The notes beneath the pieces are model-generated. The model ran no database searches, had not been told where the DNA came from, and worked only from the letters and a program-made list of their open reading frames with translations. Below, one piece after another: positions 54,867-63,305 of a stretch of 64,000 bases of DNA (within the stretch, counting starts at the first letter, position 1; every line of letters begins with the position of its first letter). The translations under genes and the position numbers were made by a program. The stretch is from Janthinobacterium lividum (GTDB taxonomy: Bacteria > Pseudomonadota > Gammaproteobacteria > Burkholderiales > Burkholderiaceae_D), in contig NZ_JAAOLY010000007.1 of NCBI RefSeq assembly GCF_011601275.1, positions 62,001-126,000 of the forward strand. Direction: 5' to 3'.

Positions 54867-54897
54867 GAATGATTCTAACCATATATAAGAGAAACTT

Positions 54898-55788
54898 ATG
54901 CGCGTCGTCGATTACCGTGGATTGGCCGCCCTCGACGCCGTGATCGGCCTGGGCAGCTTTGAAAAGGCGGCGCAGGCGCTGGCAATCAGCCAGCCGGCCG
55001 TGTCGCAGCGCATCCGCACGCTGGAAAACCTGGAAGGCACCTTGCTGATCATCCGCAGCCACCCGCCCCTGCCCACGGAAGCGGGCCAGCGGCTGATCGC
55101 CCACTACCGGCAAGTCAAGCTGCTCGAAGCGGCGCTCGACGCCCAGCCCGGCCCCACCACGCAATTGCCGGCGCTGGCCATCGCCGTCAACGCCGACAGC
55201 GCCGCCACCTGGATTCCGGAAGCGCTGGGGCCGCTGCTGTTGCCGCCGTCCTGCCTGCTCGATATCCGCCTCGACGACCAGGACCACACCCTGAGCCAGC
55301 TGCGCGAAGGGCGCGTGTTTGCCTGCGTCACCAGCGCCAACGACCTGGTGGCCGGCACCACGGCCACGCCGCTGGGCGGCATGCGCTACCTGTGCGTGGC
55401 CTCGCCCGCGTTCGCGCAGCAGTGGTTTCCCCATGGCTTTACGGTGGAAGCCGTCAGCCAGGCGCCCGCCATCACGTTTGGCAGCAAGGATGCGCTGCAC
55501 GAGCGCTATCTGCAGCACCGCCTCGGCTACACGGGCCGCTATCCGCACCATGTGCTCGGTTCGGCGCGCGACTTCGTACGCTTCATCGAAGCGGGCTATG
55601 CTTATGGCATGGTGCCTTTGCTGCAGGCGGAAACGGCGCTGGCCGCCGGCAGGCTAGTCGACGTGGCGGCCGGGCAAGCGCTCGACGTGCCACTGACCTG
55701 GCATGCCTGGGATATCCAGACGCCCCTCACGCGCACCCTGTCGGACGCCGTCATCGCCACGGCGCGCAAATGGCTGCTACAGGATTGA
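54898..55788 (+). CDS. argP: LysR-family regulator ArgP
   Basis: A 296-residue LysR-type activator. The N-terminal helix-turn-helix (about 18-37) reads GSFEKAAQALAISQPAVSQR, close to ArgP. The effector-binding domain follows (about 90-290), with GSARDFVRFIEAGYAYGMVP. ArgP activates argO in response to arginine and lysine. It is divergent from argO, the classic arrangement. Confidence 0.93.
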   Translation: MRVVDYRGLAALDAVIGLGSFEKAAQALAISQPAVSQRIRTLENLEGTLLIIRSHPPLPTEAGQRLIAHYRQVKLLEAALDAQPGPTTQLPALAIAVNADSAATWIPEALGPLLLPPSCLLDIRLDDQDHTLSQLREGRVFACVTSANDLVAGTTATPLGGMRYLCVASPAFAQQWFPHGFTVEAVSQAPAITFGSKDALHERYLQHRLGYTGRYPHHVLGSARDFVRFIEAGYAYGMVPLLQAETALAAGRLVDVAAGQALDVPLTWHAWDIQTPLTRTLSDAVIATARKWLLQD

Positions 55789-55893
55789 TTGACGCATGCA
55801 ACATTTATCTATGCTAGAGAGCAACTTCCCCGTGTGCGCCCTGCCCAGCCTGGCCTACACTGCAAGCATCATCATTCACCATCGGGAGCCAGC

Positions 55894-56886
55894 ATGACGA
55901 TCCTGCGTACCACCCTGCTCGGTTTGCTGGCGGCCATCCCGCTCGCTGCCGGCCTGGCCGCCTGCTCGCCCTTGACGGCCATCAATGCCCTGTCGTCCGG
56001 CAGCGCCTCGCAAGTGACGCGTGGCCTGGCCTACGGCCCCCTGCCACGGCAGAAGCTCGATGTGTACGCCCCAAAAATCCGCACGGGACCCGTGCCCGTG
56101 GTGGTGTTCTTTTATGGCGGCAACTGGACGACGGGCGAGCGCGCCGATTATGCCTTCGTCGGCCATGCGCTCGCCGCGCGCGGCTATCTGGCCGTGATCG
56201 CCGATTACCGGCTGTATCCCGACGTGCACTACCCCGAAATCTTGCAGGATGCGGCCCGTGCAGTGGCCTGGGCCGCAATGGAGTCGAGCCGCCATGGGGG
56301 CGATCCGGCGCGTCTGTTCGTCATGGGCCATAGCGCCGGCGCCTACAACGCGGCCATGCTGGCGCTCGACGCCAGCCTGCTGGCGCGCCACGGCATGCGT
56401 CCGCAAGACTTGCGGGGCTGGATAGGCCTGGCCGGCCCCTATGATTTCCTGCCGATCGAAAACATCATCACCCGGCCCGTGTTCTTTTACCCGGACACGC
56501 CCGCCGCTTCGCAGCCCATCCATCACGTGACGGCCGACGCCCCGCCCGCCCTGCTCATCGCCCCAAAGCCCGGCAAGGACAAGCTGGTCGATCCGCAACG
56601 CAACACGGGCGGCCTGGCCAGCGCCTTGCGCGCGCTGCACCGGCCCGTGACGGAAACCTATTTCGACCACGTGGGCCACGCCACCCTCGTCGCCACGCTG
56701 GCCGCTCCCTTGCGCAGGCTGGCGCCCACCCTGGACGCCGTCAGCGCCTTCATCGATACGAACAGCGGGACCGCGATCTTGCCCGAGACAACCTCACCAA
56801 CAACCATGGTCTTGCCAACCCGCCCGTCTGGCGCGGCCGCGCCGGCGCCTGAGCCGCACGCATACGACAAAACGCCCGCCCCGTGA
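55894..56886 (+). CDS. alpha/beta hydrolase lipoprotein (esterase)
   Basis: A 330-residue lipoprotein with a lipobox (AAC, Cys at about 24) and a carboxylesterase domain. The oxyanion loop is FFYGGNWTTGERADY (about 70-84), in place of the usual HGGG; the nucleophile elbow is GHSAGAYNA (about 150). The histidine is probably in FDHVGHATLV near 275. A disordered Pro/Ala-rich tail ends the protein. The substrate is unknown. The ATG at 55894 has CGGGAGCC upstream. Confidence 0.88.
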   Translation: MTILRTTLLGLLAAIPLAAGLAACSPLTAINALSSGSASQVTRGLAYGPLPRQKLDVYAPKIRTGPVPVVVFFYGGNWTTGERADYAFVGHALAARGYLAVIADYRLYPDVHYPEILQDAARAVAWAAMESSRHGGDPARLFVMGHSAGAYNAAMLALDASLLARHGMRPQDLRGWIGLAGPYDFLPIENIITRPVFFYPDTPAASQPIHHVTADAPPALLIAPKPGKDKLVDPQRNTGGLASALRALHRPVTETYFDHVGHATLVATLAAPLRRLAPTLDAVSAFIDTNSGTAILPETTSPTTMVLPTRPSGAAAPAPEPHAYDKTPAP

Positions 56887-56896
56887 AGGGCGGGCG
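56873..56896 (+). terminator. GC-rich terminator-like hairpin
   Basis: CGCCCGCCC (56873-56881) pairs with GGGCGGGCG (56888-56896) across a short loop. The esterase gene's stop lies in the loop. The T-run is poor, so termination may be partial. It lies between the convergent esterase and phasin genes. Confidence 0.5.
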
Positions 56897-57004
56897 CTCT
56901 GCCCGGATCAATACGCACGATGCCGCGTGCCGGCTGGCCACATAGCTAGCCGCATGGCAAGGCTCGGCCCTCGCGATGCGACCGAGCTGCAAGCAGCCTC
57001 GTGC

Positions 57005-57643
57005 TTACTCTTTACGGCTGGTGCTGCTGCTCTTGCCTTGCGCGGAACCCGCTTGCTGTGCGCTGCCGCTGCCCGAACCTTCGCTGCCGGACGACTGCTG
57101 GCTGCCCTGATGGCCGGCGCTTTGCAGGCTTTGGCCGTCACGGCTTTGCGTGCCACGCTGCTGGTCGCGGTTGGCGCCGTTTTGCTGATAAGCCTGGAAC
57201 GGTTCGGCCATGCGCTGCATCGCTTCCTGCTGCTTGCGCACGTTTTTCTCCGTTTCTTCCGAAGCGGTGCGGGCCACTTCTTCGGCCAGGGCCTTGGCGG
57301 TACGGCTTGTTTCATTCACATGACGCTCTGCCACATTGGCCAGTTCGACCTGCGTATCGGCTGCCAGGCGCGACACCTGTTGCTGGTACTTGCGCAACTG
57401 CTCGGCGGCAGGCTGGCCCGATGCGGCAGCCACCTGGAACGCATCTTCAGCGCGCTCGACCGTCAGCAGGTTCTGACTGGTGACCGTGCTTTCTTCCAGC
57501 AAGCCTTGCGCCAGCTGCATGTTCAGGTCACTGAAGTGCTGCATCGACTGAAACAGCGACTTCGACAGGCCATTGAAGAAAGCCAGTTGCGCTTCCAGGT
57601 GGTTTTTGGCGGCGGGGGTAACACTACGGGAATATGGATACAT
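57005..57643 (-). CDS. phasin-family protein
   Basis: A 212-residue protein. A helical phasin domain (about 10-130) has AAKNHLEAQLAFFNGLSKSLFQSMQ and ERAEDAFQVAAASGQPAAEQLRKYQQQV. A low-complexity tail rich in Gln, Ser and Gly follows (about 150-212). Phasins coat polyhydroxyalkanoate granules. I chose the ATG at 57643 because GAGGA lies five bases upstream. The 5' region of about 260 bases upstream holds its promoter, with no clear motif seen. Confidence 0.88.
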   Translation of the reverse strand: MYPYSRSVTPAAKNHLEAQLAFFNGLSKSLFQSMQHFSDLNMQLAQGLLEESTVTSQNLLTVERAEDAFQVAAASGQPAAEQLRKYQQQVSRLAADTQVELANVAERHVNETSRTAKALAEEVARTASEETEKNVRKQQEAMQRMAEPFQAYQQNGANRDQQRGTQSRDGQSLQSAGHQGSQQSSGSEGSGSGSAQQAGSAQGKSSSTSRKE

Positions 57644-57920
57644 GGAGTTCCTCATTAAAGCGGTTGGGTGGACATAAACAGATGGCGACACCACCTGCTG
57701 TCGAACGGTGAGGCAGACAGCCGGGCTACGCCACGAAACGCGAAAAACATATCCAGTTGGTGGGAAGATGCTTTGCAACGCGAGTCCCAAGGCTACGTGA
57801 GCACTGCAGGTGAGGGATGATCTGGATCAAAGGTGCGCCAGGCAGCGCAGAAAGTTTGTACTGGACAGCCTGCCCTTGGCAAACGTCAGTAACAGAGGGG
57901 GGAATTTGTGCCAGGCAGGC

Positions 57921-58256
57921 TCAGCCAACGGCGCCCGTGCCTGGCACGACGGGCTTGTAACCATGGCTGCGCAGCGAGGCTTCCAGCCAGCGGTTGCCAT
58001 ACCAGCCACGCGCCAGCAGGTAGCTGAGTTCCGCGCCGGCCATCAGCATCATCATCGGGCCGACACGCATTTCGGTGGCGAGATGGCTGCCAAACCACAG
58101 GCACGCATCCATCGCCAACATGAGCAGCAACAGCCACCAGCGGCGCTTGGCGACGGCCCAGAACGAGCCCAGGAACAGAGCCGGCCAGGAAAAACCTGCT
58201 TTGACGTAGGCATAGCGGCCGGCGTCGTCGGCAAACAGGGTGGCGCTGTGCTTCAT
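57921..58256 (-). CDS. DUF2628 membrane protein
   Basis: A 111-residue protein of the DUF2628 family, with two to three membrane segments. It has SWPALFLGSFWAVAKRRWWLL near the start (about 22-42), typical of the family, and GWYGNRWLEASLRSHGY at the end. The function is unknown. It is a short single gene downstream of the VOC gene with a 27-base gap. Confidence 0.85.
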   Translation of the reverse strand: MKHSATLFADDAGRYAYVKAGFSWPALFLGSFWAVAKRRWWLLLLMLAMDACLWFGSHLATEMRVGPMMMLMAGAELSYLLARGWYGNRWLEASLRSHGYKPVVPGTGAVG

Positions 58257-58283
58257 GCTGCTCTCTTCAGGTAATGCCCGACG

Positions 58284-58655
58284 TCAAGACTCGGGACGGT
58301 GACAGACGGCTTCGACATTGTGGCCATCCGGCCCCAGCACGAAAGCGCCATAATAATTCGGGTGATACAGGGCGCGGATGCCTGGCGCGCCGTTGTCCTT
58401 GCCACCCGCTTCCAGCGCGGCCTTGTAAAAAGCGTCCACCTGGGCACGGTTATCCGCCGCGAAGGCCAGATGCATGCCGGCATGCGGCTTGTCGCCCGCG
58501 CCGAACCAGAAATCAGGCTTGCCATCCTTGCCCATGCCAACCCAGCCCTGCTCTTCCATCACCACCGATACGCCCAAGGGCGCCAGGGCAGCCGAAAAGA
58601 AGGCCTTGCTGGCCTGTGCATCGCTGACATTCAAACCGATGTGATCAAGAATCAT
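58284..58655 (-). CDS. VOC-family protein (second copy)
   Basis: A 123-residue glyoxalase-fold protein. It starts MILDHIGLNVSDAQASKAFF, has MHLAFAADNRAQVDAFYKAAL in the middle and ends YHPNYYGAFVLGPDGHNVEAVCH, with expected metal ligands His5, His (middle) and Glu near the C-terminus. The reaction is unknown. The ATG has AGAGAGCGC upstream. Confidence 0.88.
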   Translation of the reverse strand: MILDHIGLNVSDAQASKAFFSAALAPLGVSVVMEEQGWVGMGKDGKPDFWFGAGDKPHAGMHLAFAADNRAQVDAFYKAALEAGGKDNGAPGIRALYHPNYYGAFVLGPDGHNVEAVCHRPES

Positions 58656-58725
58656 GGTGCGCTCTCTGGAGGTAGTGGAATAGGAAATACAGTATGCGCC
58701 AACATTGCATTTTAGGCAATATCAA

Positions 58726-59331
58726 CTATATATCCGGCGCGTAACGGGCGGCCATCTGCTCCTGCGTTTCAAGCGGCCCATGGACACCCGTCTGGTCCTG
58801 GATCATCTGGCCCATCGTCGGTAAAACACTGCGCTCGACCTGCCGCGTGCTATCCCACAGGCGCGAACGCATGAAAGCCTTGGCGCAATGCAAGTAAGCT
58901 TCTGCCACGCGCAAGCGCATAACCAGGCGCGGCGGGTTGCGTTCGCCGGCGAAGTGCGCCAGCAGCGCAGGAGCGTCGCTGAGGCTGGCCTCGCCATTCA
59001 CGCGCAGGGTTTCATCGACGCCGGGGATCATGAACAGCAGTCCCGCCCTCCCAGTCTCGACAATATTGCTGAAACTGTCGAGACGATTATTACCCTTGGC
59101 ATCGGGCAGCAGCAAGGTATGGGCATCGAGCACCTGCACGAAACCGGGCGCGCCACCGCGCGGCGACGCGTCGAGCTGGCCGCCAGCCCCGCCCGTGGCC
59201 AGCACGGCGAATGGCGACAGTCCGATGAAGGCGATGCAATGCGGGTCCAGATGGTCAAGCTGCTTGCTCAACGCGCGTCCCTGCGCGAGCGAATAATGCG
59301 CGCGCAGTTGCTCCAGCGTCGTGATGTCCAT
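58726..59331 (-). CDS. pyridoxamine 5'-phosphate oxidase-family flavoprotein
   Basis: A 201-residue flavin-binding split barrel of the MSMEG_1061 type. Motifs are CIAFIGLSPFAVLATGG, DASPRGGAPGFVQVLD and NRLDSFSNIVETGRAGLLFMIPG, which hold the FMN. It is probably an FMN- or F420-type reductase or a heme-binding protein of unknown role. It lies 11 bases downstream of the beta-propeller gene, so it may be part of the same transcript. Confidence 0.87.
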   Translation of the reverse strand: MDITTLEQLRAHYSLAQGRALSKQLDHLDPHCIAFIGLSPFAVLATGGAGGQLDASPRGGAPGFVQVLDAHTLLLPDAKGNNRLDSFSNIVETGRAGLLFMIPGVDETLRVNGEASLSDAPALLAHFAGERNPPRLVMRLRVAEAYLHCAKAFMRSRLWDSTRQVERSVLPTMGQMIQDQTGVHGPLETQEQMAARYAPDI

Positions 59332-59342
59332 GGGCCTCCGGC

Positions 59343-60614
59343 TTAACGCAGGTTGCCCGTATGACCGAGCGAATAACGGCCCGGTTGCGGCCAGACGGTC
59401 AGGCCGTGCGGCTCCTGGCCAACTTTAACCTTGGCAACGTCGCCGCTGGCCGTGTCGATGCGGTAGACCACGTCGTCGAAGCGGCCGGACAGCCACAGGT
59501 ACTTGCCATCGGCGGACACATTGCCCATGTCGGGGCTGCCGCCGCCGGGTATCGGCCAGTTCGACACGACTTTTTCCGTGGCGAAATCGATCACGCTGAC
59601 GCTGCCCTTGCCCTTCGGCTTGCCGTGGATGCGGTGCGTGCCGCGGTTGGCCACGTACAATTTCTTGCCGTCACGGCTAGGGTACAGGCCGTGCGCGCCC
59701 ACGCCCGTCTGGATGAAGCCGATTTCCTTCAGGGTGGCGCCATCGACGATGTGCACGCCGTCGGCGTCCATGTCGGCGATAAAGAATTTCTTGCCGTCCG
59801 GCGAGATGCGTATGTCTTGCGGCATGCCCTTCTTGACACTGCAGATCTCATTGGCCGGGCCGCCCACGGGGCCGGACTCGGCAAAGCGCTTGGCCGGCAT
59901 CTGCAATTTCAGGTAGCCGTCGACCTTGCGGCCCACGAGGTCGATCTTGGCGATGGTGCCATCGAATTCGCAGGTGAACATGGCGTAGCGGCCGTCATTC
60001 GAGAAATCGGCATGGTTGATGCCGCCGCACTGGGGCGTGTCGATCGAATACTGCACGGCCATGGTCTTCGGATCGCGGAAATCGAGGCGGTGACGCGCTT
60101 CGGCCACGACGATGGCCGACTTGCCGTCCGGCGTGTAATACATGTTATAGGGGTCATCGACGGGTACTTCCTTGCCTGGCTTGCCCGTCAACGGGTCGAT
60201 TGGCGTCAAACTGCCCTTGTCCGTGCGCTCGGCATTGTTCGCCACCCACAGGGTGCGCAAGTCCCACGACGGCACGACGTGCTGCGGGCCGCTGCCGACC
60301 TTGAACTTGTCGACCACTTTCAGGCTTTCCTGGTCGATCACGTAGACGTCGTTCGAACGCAGATTGGGCACGTAGACGCGGCGCAAGTGATCCTTGACGA
60401 CGGGGCTCATATTGCTGTTGGCGATGCTGCCGTACACGTTTTTCGGGTCCACCAGCGGCGGCATGCCCGGCAGCGGAGAATAGGCGGCGGCCGGCGCGGG
60501 GCTGGCCGCCGCCGACGTGCTGGCGCCGATGACCTGGCTGGCCACGCCCAGGCCTGCCAGTGCGGCAGCCAGGGCGGACAAGGTGACGATGGTGCGTCGT
60601 TGAGATTTTTTCAT
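59343..60614 (-). CDS. YncE-like secreted beta-propeller protein
   Basis: A 423-residue secreted protein. The signal peptide is basic (MKKSQRRTIV) then hydrophobic (TLSALAAALAGLGVAS). A YVTN-type beta-propeller follows, with repeat strands such as RRVYVPNLRSNDVYVID, RTLWVANNAER, KKFFIADMDADGVHIVD and KKLYVANRGTHRIHG. It probably binds a ligand or protein in the periplasm. It is preceded by a creatininase-family gene 54 bases upstream, and the pair is likely functional. An upstream ATG at 60629 adds only five residues. Confidence 0.87.
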   Translation of the reverse strand: MKKSQRRTIVTLSALAAALAGLGVASQVIGASTSAAASPAPAAAYSPLPGMPPLVDPKNVYGSIANSNMSPVVKDHLRRVYVPNLRSNDVYVIDQESLKVVDKFKVGSGPQHVVPSWDLRTLWVANNAERTDKGSLTPIDPLTGKPGKEVPVDDPYNMYYTPDGKSAIVVAEARHRLDFRDPKTMAVQYSIDTPQCGGINHADFSNDGRYAMFTCEFDGTIAKIDLVGRKVDGYLKLQMPAKRFAESGPVGGPANEICSVKKGMPQDIRISPDGKKFFIADMDADGVHIVDGATLKEIGFIQTGVGAHGLYPSRDGKKLYVANRGTHRIHGKPKGKGSVSVIDFATEKVVSNWPIPGGGSPDMGNVSADGKYLWLSGRFDDVVYRIDTASGDVAKVKVGQEPHGLTVWPQPGRYSLGHTGNLR

Positions 60615-60668
60615 GTGATTTCGCGTCATTTCGTTGCAAAAGCCGGAAGTTCAGCACTTCCAGCGGAA

Positions 60669-61562
60669 TTATTTGGTACGTTGCAGCAGCTGCTTGATGG
60701 CGGCCACCGAGGTGTCCACCTGCAACTTGATACCAATCTGGCCCAGCTCCGCCGTGGCGCGCGTCGCGTCGCCGCGCACGCCGTCCGCCACGCCAGGCTT
60801 CGGCCCGCGCGCCATGGCCTCGCTGCGTACCAGCGATGGGTCCGTCGCCAGCATCAGCGCCGCGTCCGCCAAACCCGCGTGCAGCCCGATCTCGGCGCTG
60901 CTGTGGCCACGCTTTTGCAGTTCGGCAATATACGCCGTCTGCGTGATGTCATAGTAGTCGAGCAAGGCGTAAGCGCGCGCATCCTTGGCTGTGGCAGCCT
61001 TGCCCCAGGCGCGGTTCAGCTTGCTGGCAACGTTCTGCTCGTTCTTTTGATAGCCGCCATGGTCGCCAAGGAAGATGATGTCGCGAAAACCATGCTGGCG
61101 CAGGCTGGCGGCCGCCCCTTCCAGCACGGCTTCGAAGGCGGCGGGCGGTATCGAAATCGTGCCGGCGAAGCGCATGTGGCCGGCCGGCGGAGCAATCGCG
61201 CCTTCCGGCACATAGGAAACGACGGGCGCGACGATCGCATTGCCCAGCTTTTGCGCAATCTGCCGCGCCAGCAGCCCAGCGCGCACATTGTGCTTGCCCA
61301 GCGCGATATACGGCCCGCTCTGCTCGACGCCGCCTATCGGCACGAGCACGGTCGTGGCGCCGTGGTCGATACGGCTGCGCAACTCCGTGCTCGTCAGTTC
61401 TTCCAGCATGACGCTGCTGCTGGCGGGCGCAGCCGCCATGGCGGACGCCGCTGGAATCAGGCAGAACAGGGTCAGTGCAAACAGGGAACCGAGTGGCTGG
61501 GACCGACTGGATGGCGCGCAAGGCGCAAGAGGTACATTCGGCAGGGGGAACTGCAGAGTCAT
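60669..61562 (-). CDS. secreted creatininase-family protein
   Basis: A 297-residue protein of the creatininase amidohydrolase superfamily with an N-terminal export signal (hydrophobic about 25-45, ending AMAA). The fold motifs VLVPIGGVEQSGPYIALGKHN (60s to 80s, split: VPIGGVEQ, SGPYIALG) and FLGDHGGYQKNEQNV are present. Against the creatininase metal site EQHGPH...TD, the first His is Ser and the Asp is His here, so the metal site is altered. The substrate is unknown. It is followed by a beta-propeller gene, and both are exported. Confidence 0.85.
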   Translation of the reverse strand: MTLQFPLPNVPLAPCAPSSRSQPLGSLFALTLFCLIPAASAMAAAPASSSVMLEELTSTELRSRIDHGATTVLVPIGGVEQSGPYIALGKHNVRAGLLARQIAQKLGNAIVAPVVSYVPEGAIAPPAGHMRFAGTISIPPAAFEAVLEGAAASLRQHGFRDIIFLGDHGGYQKNEQNVASKLNRAWGKAATAKDARAYALLDYYDITQTAYIAELQKRGHSSAEIGLHAGLADAALMLATDPSLVRSEAMARGPKPGVADGVRGDATRATAELGQIGIKLQVDTSVAAIKQLLQRTK

Positions 61563-61715
61563 AAGCAAACATCTTTCCAAGGTCAAAGCGTGACGTCGTG
61601 CCCGGCATTGCCAGGCAAGCTGGCTGCCACGCAAGAATTGTATTCCATCATAAGGGGAACGGCACGTTAATTTGACGCGGCAGTTTGCAAGGAATTGACG
61701 AGGAGAAACTATCCA

Positions 61716-62180
61716 TCAGGCTGTCGTCGCGTTAGCCCTGCCCGCCTCGCCATCATGGAGCGTTTCGTTGCGCTTCTCGGCATAGGCCTTGAGCGAGCGC
61801 ATCGTCCTGGGAAGCCCATCCCGGACTTGCTTGGCAACGCCTGGCCCGAACAAAAAGACAAGCGCTCCAGTAAACCACACGCGGTGAACGACTTCCGATC
61901 CGCCATCTGCGGCAACTACCGTGTGCTCGAAATGGATGCGGAACAAAGGGATGTAGCCTTCGACGGTGAACGAGCGGCCCGCGGAGCGCTCCGTGACGAG
62001 CATCGGAATGCCCATCCCCTTGCCGGGAACTATCCTGCCCTGTGTTCCCACCGCAAATGGCCCATTGAGCCGGGCTTGCTTTGTGTCCGGATCCCACTGA
62101 TGCCATCGGTCGACCTCGCTACAAATTTGATCGATGACCGTGGGCGGGACTGCAATGTGGATGCTTTCTTCGATTTACAT
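61716..62180 (-). pseudogene. SRPBCC-family protein gene with a stop at codon 2
   Basis: A reading frame of about 154 codons encodes a typical SRPBCC/polyketide-cyclase-like protein: EESIHIAVPPTVIDQI, DRWHQWDPDTKQARL, FAVGTQGRIVPGKG, FTVEGYIPLFRIHFEH. The only start with a ribosome site (GGGAGA) is the ATG at 62180, but the next codon is TAA (62177-62175), followed in frame by ATC GAA GAA. A single base change from AAA (MKIEES...) would explain this. A GTG at 62051 would give only the C-terminal 111 residues. The gene is either inactivated or affected by a sequencing error. Confidence 0.65.
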
Positions 62181-62238
62181 CAGTGGGTTCTCCCTACTAT
62201 TATCAATATAATTGCATTCCGGCTGTGCTAGCCGGGCC

Positions 62239-62388
62239 ATGAGGAGCGCCTTGTTTATAGCCAGGCTCAAGCGCTATGCCATTGAGCAGGCGCGCTTGAC
62301 AAGGCAAGTGACCAGGCATGTAGTCACACCTGAGCACGATGCTTCCCTAGAAACGCTGCCCCAGGACACCTTGGATGTTGAGAGATGA
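62239..62388 (+). CDS. possible small coupled reading frame
   Basis: A 49-codon frame, MRSALFIARLKRYAIEQ and so on, ending ...TLDVER. It is basic in its first half and acidic at the end. Its stop overlaps the next gene's ATG (ATGA), which supports coupled translation. The ribosome site is weak and I recognise no family, so it may only be a leader frame. Confidence 0.35.
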   Translation: MRSALFIARLKRYAIEQARLTRQVTRHVVTPEHDASLETLPQDTLDVER

Positions 62389-62804
62389 TGAACGAAACAC
62401 ATTGGCGGGTTGAGGAGCTGAAACATCACTCGGCCGATATCGCCTGGCTTGATGCCGAGGATGCTCGCCGTGCCTATGATTTGGTGGGTCTTCATGACTC
62501 GAAGACGCACTTGGGCCTGAACGTTGACACCGTTGACTCAATCGAGCGGCTCGCCTTCGGAGACGACGTAGCCATCGCAAGCAGCTGGTTACGTGCCCGC
62601 GTACCGGGAATTCAGCAGGTCGTGGTTGTGTTTGGCGAAGACGAATGCTTCATATCCAGCAGCGTGTTCCTGATCGAGAACTGGTCGGATATTTTTGTGC
62701 CGTCACGTGACGACGCGATGATCTATTCGAAGGACACACCGCTTATCCTGTTTTATTGCCATGAGAATCAATTCGAGGTGGGGCAGCGGATTGTCTTTGA
62801 TTGA
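62385..62804 (+). CDS. hypothetical protein in lower-GC patch
   Basis: A 139-residue soluble protein without recognised domains. It is mixed alpha/beta and acidic, starts MMNETHWRVEELKHHSADIAWLD and has QVVVVFGEDECFISSSVFLIEN. Its base composition is clearly lower in GC than most of the window (62701-62760 has 30 G/C of 60). Two ATGs are in tandem at 62385 and 62388. It overlaps the small frame upstream. Confidence 0.6.
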   Translation: MMNETHWRVEELKHHSADIAWLDAEDARRAYDLVGLHDSKTHLGLNVDTVDSIERLAFGDDVAIASSWLRARVPGIQQVVVVFGEDECFISSSVFLIENWSDIFVPSRDDAMIYSKDTPLILFYCHENQFEVGQRIVFD

Positions 62805-62844
62805 AGGCCGTGTTCGGCCAGAAGCCGTCATTGAAAGGAATAAA

Positions 62845-63282
62845 ATGAAAAGCACTGATGGGAAGTTACGCGGGTCATGCCATTGTGGATCTGTAAGATT
62901 TCAAGTTCGACTTAGCGACGGGCTCAAGACGGCACGGCGCTGCAACTGCTCCTATTGCCGCATGCGCGGTGCGATAGCGGTTTCTGCGGCGCTTCAGGAT
63001 ATAGAGATCACTTCCGGAGAGGAATTGCTCACCCTCTATCAGTTTCACACCATGCAAGCGAAGCACTATTTCTGCTCAAAATGCGGGATATACACACATC
63101 ACCAACGCCGGTCAAAACCCGATCAATTCGGGATCAATGTGGCCTGCCTGGAAGGAATCAGTCCGTTTGACTTTGAAGAGGTAGCAGTAAACGAAGGCCG
63201 ACTCCATCCAAAAGATAAACTTGCTGGAGGCGGACCTGACATCGCTGGATACCTACGCTTTTTTCCTAATACCGCCCATTAA
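62845..63282 (+). CDS. GFA-family glutathione-dependent formaldehyde-activating-like protein
   Basis: A 145-residue zinc-binding protein of the GFA (CENP-V) family. Metal-binding cysteines are in SCHCGSVRFQV (about 10-20), CNCSYCRMRG and YFCSKCGIYTHH. True Gfa binds the formaldehyde-glutathione adduct, but many family members do other things, so the role is uncertain. AAAGGAATAAA precedes the ATG at 62845. Its GC is low (63061-63120 has 28 G/C of 60), like its neighbour. Confidence 0.9.
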   Translation: MKSTDGKLRGSCHCGSVRFQVRLSDGLKTARRCNCSYCRMRGAIAVSAALQDIEITSGEELLTLYQFHTMQAKHYFCSKCGIYTHHQRRSKPDQFGINVACLEGISPFDFEEVAVNEGRLHPKDKLAGGGPDIAGYLRFFPNTAH

Positions 63283-63305
63283 ATGAACCGGAGCGGTCAA
63301 AAGAT

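Noticed and set aside
59361-61670. Long open frame (769 codons) on the plus strand opposite the beta-propeller and creatininase-family genes
   Set aside because: It has no recognisable domain, and both opposite genes have clear signal peptides and family motifs.
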